Below are positions 23,808 through 34,250 of a stretch of 64,000 bases of DNA, piece after piece (within the stretch, counting starts at the first letter, position 1; each line of letters begins with the position of its first letter). The notes beneath the pieces are model-generated. The model saw nothing but the letters and a program-made list of their open reading frames with translations. It was not told where the DNA came from and made no database searches. The stretch comes from Utricularia gibba. Lineage: Eukaryota > Streptophyta > Magnoliopsida > Lamiales > Lentibulariaceae. The stretch covers positions 372,001 through 436,000 of the forward strand of contig NEEC01000029.1 of assembly GCA_002189035.1 (NCBI GenBank). Direction: 5' to 3'. Made by a program: the position numbers and the translations under genes.

Positions 23808-26125
23808 CTATCGCTTAAGATGTATGATACCATTACAAGCCAGAGTGCCTTCAAGGTTTCCTATGATTCGAGATATTCGAATTTCCAGTCCCATTTGGAC
23901 TTCTCTGAAAAGAGTTCTCATGGTGTCTGCGAATCGTTTCGCATCAAAGCTCTCGAGATTTTCGATCTTCCCTTGTTCCCCTTGGAGTCCGGAGGCAATC
24001 TTGGTTTGCACTTGTGCTAGCTTCTGCCCGGTTGCGACAATGTACCTCTGTAACTGGAAGGTTTCTTCAAGAAAATGCTCTAGAATCTTGGCCTCTTCAG
24101 GGTTCTAGCATTGCTGGAACACTCACTGCTCAAGTTCAGGTTGTTGTCTTGCTGAAGTTTGTGAACAAAGAAATGGTGTAAGCTGGCGATTTGAACTTCA
24201 GCAATGGTGTAAGGCACCTTGGTCCATCCAAACATAAATGAAATGTGGAAGCTATGACATACCATTCTTTGGGAAAGATCATCGATTTTTCCTTGAAGGG
24301 ACTGATACCGATCCGCCTGTTTGTAGAGAAGGGAGATGAGAATTTCGAAATCTTCATCCTTATGTCCATCACACTCTTGTTTTCCCTTCAGCCTCTCAAG
24401 CACAAGAAGCTGCTGCTTCAGTCTCTTGATCTTGTGAGTGATTCCAAGAGCATGAATATCCATCTTCCTGGTGGAATTGCTGAGCTCCCTTTTTGTTCCT
24501 AGGCCTAGTAGAGCTGATGTAATTGCACCTGTGAAATCATTCGAATCGGCGCTCGTAGTTCGAGAATGGTTCAGGCTCACCACAGGCGCACCAGAGCTTC
24601 CCACATTCTGGACATCCAAAACTATGTCCTTTACTTGATCATGAAGAGAGTTTTTTTCGATATCGTTGTTTCTGGCTTCTTGGTTTCCCTCGTTCAATCT
24701 TCTCTCAATGATCTTTATGTTGGACTGGAGATTCCCCCGGTTTCCAGTTTCTTCATCTGGAGAGGGATTGAACTCAAGTCTTCGGAGATTCAGAGGTTCA
24801 AAACTCAAGATCTGCTCTTTCAGTGAGTGCAACTCATTCTCACGATCCAGAACCAGTTCCTCTAGCTTCACATTCTCCTGCTTAAGTTGCATAAAATCAC
24901 GTTCTAATGCGTGCACGTACGACTGCATCCTCTTGGCTTCGATATCCGAGCTCAACAGCCTCCACTGTAGAGCTTCCAGTCTTTCATCTTTGAGTCTGAG
25001 TTGCTCTACGAATGCTTCAATCACAAGGTTATGCCTTTGATCCTGCTCTTCCTCATCACCAGTTAGTTCGATCGGATTCCGGTTGGATACAACAGAAACA
25101 ATCTCAAGCCCTCCCCTCAGCTCAGGTTGATGATGATAGCCTTTTACATGCTTGGACAGCAAATTTTTTAACAAATGGCCATCATTTTTAAACTCTGGAA
25201 CACCTTTCCAGGCTCCTGCTTCATGCTTCCTCGTCGCTTTCGCCATCTGTTTATCGCAATTCCCTAGATCGAGCTTCCTCAGAAGGACAGACAGGACTTG
25301 ATCTTTCTGCTCCAAATCCTTCCTCAATTTAACCAGCTGTGTCGACAGTCTTTGGTTCATTGCCAGAGCTTGCTCTTTCTGCTCCGTCGCTGAATCAGCT
25401 TCTTCGTTCGATGCTTCGAGTCGTCTCAAAGCCCGGTTCAGCTCAGCTTCAAGCTGCCTCTGAGCAGAAACAAGCTCTATAGTTGCAGTCTTGTACCTCA
25501 GGATCTCACTAGAATGGTATTCAGCTTCAAGCTTTGCCTTCTCTGTCAACTGAGCAACTGCAACTTCAGCCGCTCTCACCCTCTCTTCGATCTCCCGTCT
25601 CTTCTCCTCAACTGCATCGATCAATCTATCCTTTTCGGATACAAGATTCTCACTTTGCACCAACCTCTCCCTCAGTTCACACACAGATTTCTCATTCTTA
25701 GCCTCGGCAACTCTCAACTCATTGGTAAGTGACCCAATTTGTTGCCTAAGCATCTTCCTCTCGTTGAACCAACTCTGCTCCCGGGCTGCAACGATGCTCA
25801 TTACCCTCTCATTCGCTTTGGCTTCTTCATTTCTTCGCCTCTTCAGCTCTGCAACATGTTTTTCAGCGTCTTCAAGCTTGTTCAGAAGATCAATGTTCAG
25901 ATTTTCCACTCTCTTTGAGTGCACCTTCCAAAGAAACATCCCCATTAAGTGGGCACTCCCCTTAATCACCTTGTTTCTTTCTTCCAGCCATTCTTGTGTT
26001 TCGGGATCTGATATGAGATTCAGAGCGAAAAATGCACAAGAAATACCGAAAAATACAGGATACAAACTATCGCTTCTGTCCTCAGGCATAAAACCAGAGG
26101 GGCTTTCGGCTACATCTTCATCCAT
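23808..26125 (-). CDS. Long plant coiled-coil protein (At5g53020-like), function unknown
   Basis: Two exons: 24263-26125 and 23808-24104, giving 719 residues. The second exon starts at AACCCTGAAG and reads NPEEAKILEHFLEETFQLQRY, ending NLEGTLACNGIIHLKR. Near the N-terminus a hydrophobic stretch (LYPVFFGISCAFFALNLI, about residues 21-38) may insert in a membrane. Almost all the rest is heptad-rich coiled coil with many Glu, Lys, Arg and Gln. Databases label the Arabidopsis relative as RNase P p38-related, but I see no ribosomal L7Ae-type domain that would justify this. A scaffold or tether role is the most one can infer. Confidence 0.88.
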
Positions 26126-27721
26126 ATCTCAAGAACGGGAACAATTGTTTTTCAACTCTCTAGGTTTGATTTCAGCAGATTCAACAACCAGCAACTAATA
26201 TGAGCTCAAGGAATGAAAAAAAACACCCCAAAACTCACATCCATTGCTTGGGTTCACAAGCATCAAAAGAAGAGAAATACGAAAATCCAGATATCACAGA
26301 AATGCTGGTATAAGAATCATAATCAAGAGATCTTAAAGAAACACATCAGAACGAAAGTACCCTTTTCACAGAGTAACTTCATCAACTACCACAGAAAGAA
26401 AAGGGCACATTTTCCCACATGACAGCTGAAGAAGTGAGCTTTAAAGTTGAAGAGAATCAGTTCCTTGAGCTCTAATTTTCAGTGCGGACCCCATTATCTT
26501 TCTCCTCGGGATCATGGACTCTCAGTGACAAATGAAAAGACTTTGAGTTGAAGGTGTGTGTAGTGTAGACATCCTACTGGTATGTATGTGCGGCCCGAAA
26601 AAGACTGCTTCTTCACCCCTGCAAAATACCAAGTTTCAAGCAAATTACAACTCATTTCTTTCGTTTTTTTCTTCAATATGATTGCATTACAGATTTTTTT
26701 TTTCTCTTCCTTCCTGTGGGGGAATCAAGCCAATAAATGCTTCCAGCTCGTCCAACTCTAGAAGGTGACCCACTTTATGCATCAACCAAAATAGCTGCTT
26801 ACATGTATGATTAGGTACCACCGGCTCTACTGTTAGTCTTGTCCTGAATAGTGTTTGGAGCACGAACTTGATCTCCAAATTCTACCACATTTGATGCTTC
26901 ATGTGGACAAACAGATAAACATTTCATAGAGCCAGGATGTGTTGTGAGGCAAGTCACAGTAGAAGCTCCATTGTTTGGAGTTTACTGTACGAGCTTCAAA
27001 AATGTCAGGTGAGTTGAATATGGTCAGCCGTACTCTGCACCTGCCTTTTTACTACTAAAGGCCTTCTCCTCTCTCTTTTTCACTTACTGACAAGGAGCAT
27101 GGGGATTATTGCAACCTAATTTGCCCTAAATTGTCCAATTCCAATGAACCCCTGTTGTAGACTGTAGTCTGGGCCGAGTGGATCCTATAAAGCATGTGGG
27201 CATGTGGGCCTGTGCTTCGGCCCGATGGTAATGAAATGATTTTGAAAGTCAAAACAATTGCCCATCGTGTGGGAATTTGTTTTGGGGCCGACGTCGTTTC
27301 ATGGAAGCAGCACGGACTGTGTGAAAAGGGTGCATGCAACTTTCTCCAAAAAGTAGACATTAACTGGCCTTTTACTATGAATTGTCGCTAGCTTCCAAGC
27401 AATAAATACGAGGACCGTGAAACCCTTTTATGACTTGTTCGGATTCTCCAAAACGCAAGCTTCCTTTTTGCTGCCGTTTTGATCATCCGAGAAAATATGT
27501 ACACCTGAACATTGACGTGTTGGATTTTCTCGAATACTATGCCTAAGACTGGAGCAGCTCTTGACTAAATGGCTACCCGGTAGCCCTGTTGGATTGCATT
27601 GTTCTTCATTGAATCAAGCACTCGGTCAAGTTGCTCCCAGCGCCAACTTTGACGTTCAACAGTTCTTCTCAGTGTTGAAATAGCTGATGCGTTCCTTGCA
27701 TGCTGTTACCGCCCTCCTGCC
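26126..27721. other. Divergent intergenic region between coiled-coil gene and CBL4
   Basis: This is the upstream region of the coiled-coil gene (-) and of CBL4 (+). GGGCC-type motifs cluster at about 27170-27230 (CTGGGCCGAG, TGTGGGCCTGTG). No gene is supported. Confidence 0.45.
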
Positions 27722-28836
27722 ATGGGTTGCTTTGCATCCAAAGAGTCTCGTCCCGCCCCTGCCTGCGGGGACTCGAAAGCTATTGCGTTGGATACGCCTT
27801 GTAAGTTGAACTGCGCTGTCGTTTGCATACATGCACTTGCTCACTGTGTGCCATGGTGTAGTTTCGGTGAAGGAAGTGGAGGCTTTGTATCAGCTTTTTA
27901 TGAAAATAAGCTCCTTGATTGTAAAGGATGAGCTCATCAACAAGGTATCATCAAAACTTCATTCTTGATTGTGTCATTAAGGTGTGATACTGAATGATGC
28001 GTTCGATCCTTGCAGGATGAGTTCCAGCTTGCAATGTTTAGGAAACCAGACGAACAAAATTTCTTTGCTGATAGGGTCAGTTCCCTACATCCAGTGGCAG
28101 CAGCCAAAACAAAAAAAAAAAAAAAAAAAAAAACCTTCCTTTTTCTTTTTCATGAATTTGCGTGATGTCTCCTATAGTTATTCGACCTATTCGACTGCAA
28201 TCGTGATGGGGCCATCGACTTCGAGGAGTTCGTGCGTTCTCTGGGAGTGTTTCACCCAAACGCTCAGTTTGAAAGCAAAGCTGCATGTAAGAAAGAGTAT
28301 CCTTCTGCATGACTGCCCAGACAAACATGGCTTGCCTACTCATGATAATCCTTCTACAGTCACATTCAAACTGCACGATCTAAGAAACTCGGGCTTCATC
28401 GAGCGGAATGAGGTGAAGCAGATGGTGTTCTCGCTGCTTCACGAATCCGATCTGGAGCTGCCGGAGGATGTGGTGGAGCTGATCGTGGAGAAGGTGAGGA
28501 TTTGTATTAATAAAAAAGAAATCCAAGCACAGCATTAAGTCAGTGAAGCTCCCATATGGGCTAAATGATTGACTGGCATTGTATTGTCCAAGCAGACGTT
28601 CTCTCAGGCAGCGAAAGGCAACCCACAGATAAATTTCGAGGAATGGAAGGAATTGGTGTCGCAGAACCCGTCGCTGATCAAGAACATGAACCTTCCGTAT
28701 CTCAAGTAAGTTTATATATCGCCCAAAATCCCTTTGTCCAGGTTGCGGGTTTGTAAGATACGGAGTCATGGGATGCAGGGAAATAACGCTCTCCTTTCCA
28801 AGCTTTTCTATCAAAGTGGAGCACCAGAGCACATGA
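27722..28836 (+). CDS. CBL4: Calcineurin B-like calcium sensor, CBL4/SOS3 type
   Basis: Seven exons: 27722-27800, 27862-27944, 28016-28075, 28178-28286, 28360-28493, 28596-28705 and 28779-28836, giving 210 residues, the normal CBL length. MGCFASK at the start is a myristoylation (Gly2) and palmitoylation (Cys3) signal for membrane attachment. EF-hand 1 is the atypical CBL loop before [11 protein letters not shown]-hand 2 ([12 protein letters not shown]) is fully canonical. EF-hand 3 ([12 protein letters not shown]) and EF-hand 4 ([12 protein letters not shown]) are degenerate. The C-terminal FPSF is the site phosphorylated by partner CIPK kinases in this family. CBL4 with CIPK24 controls the SOS1 sodium exporter, which is known from Arabidopsis and not shown here. 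A 23-base poly(A) run lies in intron 3. Confidence 0.93.
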
Positions 28837-29099
28837 GTGCGGAGATAGAGAGATATGTAGAGGTCGGCTTCCAAGGATACATCTTGGGGAGCGGTATGGC
28901 TTCGGAAGTGAGCCCGCAAGGGCTTTGGGTCGAGTCAAAGTCATGATGATGACTTCAGATTAGTTAGAACATTTCATAAGTTTTGCTGTCCAGATAGCCG
29001 TTGCTTTGTCTTGGTCTTGGTCTAGGGCATGACAAGCATGAATTGGACCAAGCAAATGGATAATGATGGGCTTTTGTAATTTTCTTTATTCCCAAGTGT

Positions 29100-29256
29100 T
29101 GGGCTGGGCTGGTCTGGGCTGGGTTGGCCCATATGGATGGAAAGAAAGCTTTTCACCACTTGCGCAAATCTTTTCTCCTCTTTTATTTTTTATTTAATTA
29201 AGCCAGGGGTTCTTCTTGGGAAGAAAACGCCGGTTGGAAAGCCCTAGACTCTCACT
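29100..29256 (+). promoter_or_regulatory. Probable BOBBER promoter with repeated TGGGCT/GGGCC motifs
   Basis: The GGGCTGG unit repeats at about 29100-29130, with a GGCCCA (reverse TGGGCC) just after. An AAGCCCTAGA element lies about 15 bp before the ATG. These are site II and telo-box-like motifs. No convincing TATA box is seen. Function is inferred. Confidence 0.4.
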
Positions 29257-30940
29257 ATGGCGATTCTCTCAGATTTCGAAGAAGAAGACACGAGGAAGGC
29301 TTCGAGTTCGACGTCCAAGCAATTCAACGCCGTTTTTGATCCCTCGAATCCCTTGGGTTTCCTGGAGGTGGTTTTTGAGTTCGTCGCGAGGGAGAGTGAT
29401 CTGTTTAACAGTAATACGCTCCTAAATGATGTGAATGCGGTGGTGCGGATGGTGAAGAACAAGGTGGAGACAGAGGAGAAGAAGAGGAAGGATACGGAGA
29501 TTGCTCAAGTTGAAAAGAATGAGAAGAAAATTAAGGCGGCCGAAGCTTCATCTCCCCCAAAGCCCAGAAGGAGATTAAAGAAGTCGCCATGGAGGATAGG
29601 GAAACAGAAACTATAGGGGAGACGGATGATAAGGGCCGTCGCGGTACTGGTCTACTCTTTTTTCACAGTGTAGTTCACTATAAACCCTGTTCCATCTCAA
29701 GTTTTAGTTTTTGTTTTCTTTTTAGCCGCTTCAACGTTATATTAAGTTTTGTGATGCGTGGTTTTTGTCGATTTCGTGGATTTCTTCTCCGGTATTTGTA
29801 TGTTTAGTTATCTCGTCCGCTGTACTGAGGGTGATACGCTTATCTTGGCACTTTTGTAGTTGTTTTCCTTGTTTTAGGACGTGATTTTTCGTCTTGTAAA
29901 TGAAGTTTTGTTTCCTAGTAATTTTCCGCTTCATTGTTATGCTGCTAACGCTTGAAGTTTTGTGCCATTTTATCTGGTCTGATGTTCCATAGCGACCTGT
30001 AGCTCGACAATGTGTCTGATTCTGCTCTCTCCTTTTGTCTTGTACAGCACCTAACAAGGGAAACGGCCTCGATTTGGACAAGTATTCATGGGTTCAGTCG
30101 TTACAAGAGGTCACTGTTTCTGTTCCAGTACCTGCTGGCACGAAGTCGAGATTTATTGTTTGTGAAATAAAGAAAAACCATCTTAAAGTTGGGCTCAAAG
30201 GCCAGCCGCCAATTATAGACGTACGTGGCTTATGTGGTGTCTCTCTGTTTTGCCGCACCTTTATGAAGTTAGATTCAGAGGGCTGTCATGCATTCTTGCC
30301 GTTCTAGCATACGCTTGATGTTGCTCACCGACGTGTTTTCATTTGTATTCTCACAGGGAGACCTTTATGAGTCTGTCAAGGTGGATGACTGCTTCTGGAG
30401 CTTAGGTAATGAACGTGTGTGTCTTTCTTTCGCTTCTGCCGTCTTCAAATTTCTAACGCATGCTTACAACACAACCCCCTAACAGAGGATCAGAAGTCTG
30501 TTTCTATTCTCCTCACGAAACATAACCAAATGGAATGGTGGAAGTATGTGGTGAAGGGTGAACCGGAGATGGACACCCAAAAAGTAGAACCTGAAAATAG
30601 TAAGCTGTCTGATCTTGATCCAGAAACACGCTCCACGGTAGAAAAAATGATGGTAACTCTTCCTCACCCTAATAAACTGTTGCTTATTTCGTCTCGCTTA
30701 GCTCGTTATTCTGATGCATCGTGTGTCCATTCCCAGTTCGACCAGCGACAGAAACAGATGGGTCTCCCAACTAGTGATGAGATGCAAAAGCAGGATATAT
30801 TGAAGAAGTTCATGGCCGAGGTAAAACACAATACGCAAAGTTGCACCTACACTTCCAAACAGGGTAATGCTCTGACATGAAATGTGCGTGTGTTGCTGCA
30901 GCATCCGGAGATGGACTTTTCAAGAGCAAAAATCAACTAA
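29257..30940 (+). CDS. BOB1: NudC-domain small heat-shock-like protein BOBBER, one-base frameshift in exon 1
   Basis: Six exons: 29257-29643, 30048-30220, 30357-30405, 30486-30652, 30737-30820 and 30902-30940. The N-terminal half is charged, with a Lys/Glu-rich stretch (NEKKIKAAE). The CS/NudC domain follows, with [32 protein letters not shown] and [14 protein letters not shown]. The C-terminal part has [18 protein letters not shown] and ends [18 protein letters not shown]1 is a chaperone needed for embryo and meristem patterning and thermotolerance in Arabidopsis. The literal frame stops in exon 1. One base missing in the C run 29554-29558 explains this: with it, exon 1 reads [13 protein letters not shown] and all six exons join to about 299 residues. 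Confidence 0.92.
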
Positions 30941-32605
30941 GAGATGAGATGGGTGGGGATTTTGTGTTTGTGTTTCACAGTAGATGGATCATTTCCGTTG
31001 ACTTGGAAAGACGAGTGAGTGGATGGACTGCATTGGGCACTTGTGCGTTTATTCGAATGACGTTCGTACAAGACCTCGTGAAAACGACACCAACAATCAG
31101 TAGTTAAATATTAGGCGGCCAGAAATGAAAACAGAACCTGCCGGGGGCCGACCGGTCTTCTTGCAGGCACACCCAACTGATTTATTCATTGCACATGGCT
31201 GGGATTCAGAGACCTGAGGCTCCCCCTCAGGGCGCTTTGCTTGCTTTGCCCTGCGATGAAGTAGAATGGAAAACTTTTTATATGAACCCATCCCGGCAGC
31301 CCCTTCTTTACCCTCAAATTGCTGCATCAATTTTACAAGATCGCGTGGATGACTTGCTGGTTGCGGTGAGCAGGTCGTTGGTCGGTTATTACCTGTTTCA
31401 TCCTCTTCTTTACCGTCGTAGGATTGACACGCCGTTCATGGTATCAAGGGGCAACTTCAGCATCTTTGCTTACTGTGAATTGGTGGATGCTTGATTGAAC
31501 TGACATGCTTATTCAATCGGGGTAGGTTGTTTTTGCTTGGGAGACCTTGAAAAAGATTCCATTCATATTCCTGAGATCCACATCTTAAATGCGGCTGTTT
31601 CTTTGTCTCCTCTCCCCCAGTCCTCCCCTGTTCTTTTCATTTTACTCTTTTATCTTGTTTTTTTTTTTAACTGAGCCTCACGCTCATAAGACCACGCCCA
31701 AAGCCAAGGTCGCCTGGGTTCATTTGGTGTTGTCACCTTTGTTTCTCTTCCCCATCACGAGGAAAAAAGTGTTCCTTGATTTGAAACAATGTTGTTCTAC
31801 TTCCCATGGTTACACCAAGAAGTTCAGCAGTGTGATGAATTTGGGTGCTCCCAGAAAGCCACTGATTGCACGGTATTCGTTTCAGTTTTTGGTCCCGCTT
31901 CTGGGTTTTCATATCTCTGATGTGGGATTTCGAGTTTTAGCTCGTTTGTTTGATTTTTCGTGTTCGAAAAACTGTTTGGTTTTTCGGTTGAGAAACTGAT
32001 TGCTTTTCAAGATTCCTATCCAGGGAAAGATGCATAAATGGAAACCACTATAAGTCATCACAATCATCATCGTTTTACTCTTCTCTTCTGAGCGACTGGT
32101 GATTCGATTTCTCAACAAGTTTGCTAAGTCTAAAGAAAAACAGCTTTGAAAAATAAAGGCTTCCTTCTCTTTCACAGCTTTCACCAAAGATTGTTTTTTG
32201 TTTTCCTAAAGGGCCTGTCTCTTTAAACTTCATTTTGCTTTTAATCTCTTGTAATTCTCAGCCATCTTTCACTCTGATTGATCTTTGAGGGTGCTTTCTC
32301 AAAAATATAAAGCTGATGGAAATGTTAGTGGTCAGTTATGTTGGTATCCTCTGTCCACTTGTTTTATTTGGAAATATGAGAGGGCTTTGTGTTATCTCAG
32401 CTTGTATCCTTATCAACGTCATTATCCTGCAGAGTAACGTGATTGATTCTCGTTCCACACAATAATAAATGACTCCCTACCGCTGGGTGTCAAGGGAGCA
32501 AGACAATTTCAATTTACTGCGCCTTGAGTTCCCCCCTATAAGTTTTCCTGATTATGCTCACTTTCTGCCTTCCTACTTGGAAATCACAGGCATCTTACTC
32601 TGTAA
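30941..32605 (+). other. Intergenic region and probable upstream exon or intron of the CCT gene
   Basis: A 5' exon of the CCT-motif gene may lie here, because a good acceptor (TGTAAATGCAG) precedes its first clear coding sequence. I could not identify that exon. Open stretches at 31195-31494 and 32469-32600 encode peptides I do not recognise. Confidence 0.35.
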
Positions 32606-33599
32606 ATGCAGGGACTATCCATATCTGGTTACAGGATATGGGGAGAAGGGGACTTGTTCCAGGCCCCTGAGCCCATTATCGAGGAAACAGTTGTGGGAAT
32701 CGATCCTGTTACAGCGGCCATGTCAATGATATCTTGTGGTGAAGATGTGATATCACCCCAGTCGTTGAATGTTTCCGACATCGAATCCTCTATCAAAAGC
32801 GGGAAGATACTCAGTGAGGTGTTCTATGAGTGCAGAAAGGATCTTCTAGCAAAGCAAGGGAATGAAACTCCACTATCCGAGGTCTTGAGCATCAAACTCC
32901 CAGATGACAAGATGGATGAGCAGAGAATGATCATTGATGGTGGAAAGTTGAATGCCGAGGGCTCATTCCTGAAGAGTATTAGTTCCAGTTGTCTTCAGTC
33001 GATGGACAACATTAGCCACTCATCTGTAAGGCCAGATTTTCCAGCGATGGACTTGAGAGCTGCAACTGGGCTGCGAAGAGCTTTCAGTGAAGGCGACATA
33101 AAGGTCTAGTTTCGCATGCTCTATTCTCTCTTAACTAGAAGCCTTCAATAGGTTACTGTTTCACTAAATTTTCATCGGCTTCCGTACTGGAGCAGAACTT
33201 TAAGCTGAGAAATGATGTTTCTGGGCTCTTGAGGTGGGGAAGGGTGATTCATTCTGAGTTTTTATGACAGGCTCTAGGTAACAAGAGTAACACCGATAGC
33301 CTCCACTTTCAGCTGGGGCGGCAACAACCTCACGCCTTGAACATGGCTGCCATCAGCTCCGCAGAACGCAGGGAAAAACTGTCTCGATATCGTAACAAGA
33401 AATCCAGGAGAAACTTCGGCCGCAAGATCAAGGTACAACTAACTATAAGCAAGATGGTTGCAGCCACGTGCACGAACGCAAGGTAAAGCTCTCTTGTGTT
33501 TTTCAGTACGCGTGCAGGAAGGCTATAGCAGATAGCCAGCCTCGAATACGAGGGAGGTTCGCCAAGACAGAAGACACGGGGACTCTGATGAAGCAGTGA
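32606..33599 (+). CDS. CCT-motif family protein (At5g53420-like)
   Basis: Exons 32606-33103, 33271-33432 and 33507-33599 give about 250 residues from the ATG at 32606. That start is uncertain, since a splice acceptor overlaps it and the real N-terminus may be further upstream. The family signatures GEGDLFQAPEPIIEE, VTAAMSMISCGEDVI, VFYECRKDLLAK and LRRAFSEGDIK precede a basic CCT motif of about 43 residues. The motif starts ERREKLSRYRNKKSRRNF and ends SQPRIRGRFAKTED. CCT motifs give nuclear import and bind NF-Y or DNA in CONSTANS-like regulators. No B-box is seen, so this is a CCT-only (CMF) protein. It converges on the ATX gene, as At5g53420 and At5g53430 adjoin in Arabidopsis. Confidence 0.85.
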
Positions 33600-34250
33600 C
33601 CAGGGGAGCGCTGATGCTGCTGCTGCTACATTTGAGGGCCTCATCATCCATCTCCTCAATGACGTTGGCAGCAGCCGAGAGTACTACTTGGCCTATTTTC
33701 ATGATTGTAGATTTGGTTTGTTATCTGGAGTTGTATATACCGTACGTAGCATCGAAATAAAGTATCATCCATCCAGATGTGTTGTACAGCATTAAACTCC
33801 AGCACGTGCACAGAATCATGCAAAACATAAGGACACAAGAGAGAAAAAGTAGAAAAGAAAGATTTACAACCAAGGAATCTTCTCTATTAGTGTTCGTACC
33901 AAACACCAAGTGTGAATCAAAAAACACATATATACTTTTCTTCACACACTAAAGAAATAATCCAGAGAGATTAGAAAGAGCACACCGTTGACCATCACTC
34001 TTTTCTCTTCTGCTGTGCATAATCGACAAAAAGAACCTCAAGCAAAAAGAAGGGCTAGGAAGGAAGCTGTGTGATCTCTTCTGTACAGACTGCTGCTACT
34101 TGTGTTTGATGGTGTTCTCTGTTAGCTAGCTACTCTTGTAAGTTTAGAGGAGCAAAGAATCAGTCTCAAGGAAGCTGGCGGGTGACGAGCGCTTTCTGGT
34201 TGACTGCATGTGAAGAAGCAGAAGCCATTGGAATGTGAGCTTGCTTGTGT

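Noticed and set aside
28109-28131. Poly(A) run, possibly a retroposed copy
   Set aside because: It lies inside a CBL4 intron with no duplicated target site or processed gene next to it. Similar tracts occur in other introns here (e.g. 47329-47350).
31195-31494. About 100-residue plus-strand frame (start of the open stretch before it is TTG)
   Set aside because: No family resemblance, no splice support and ordinary composition. It may be part of a leader or chance.
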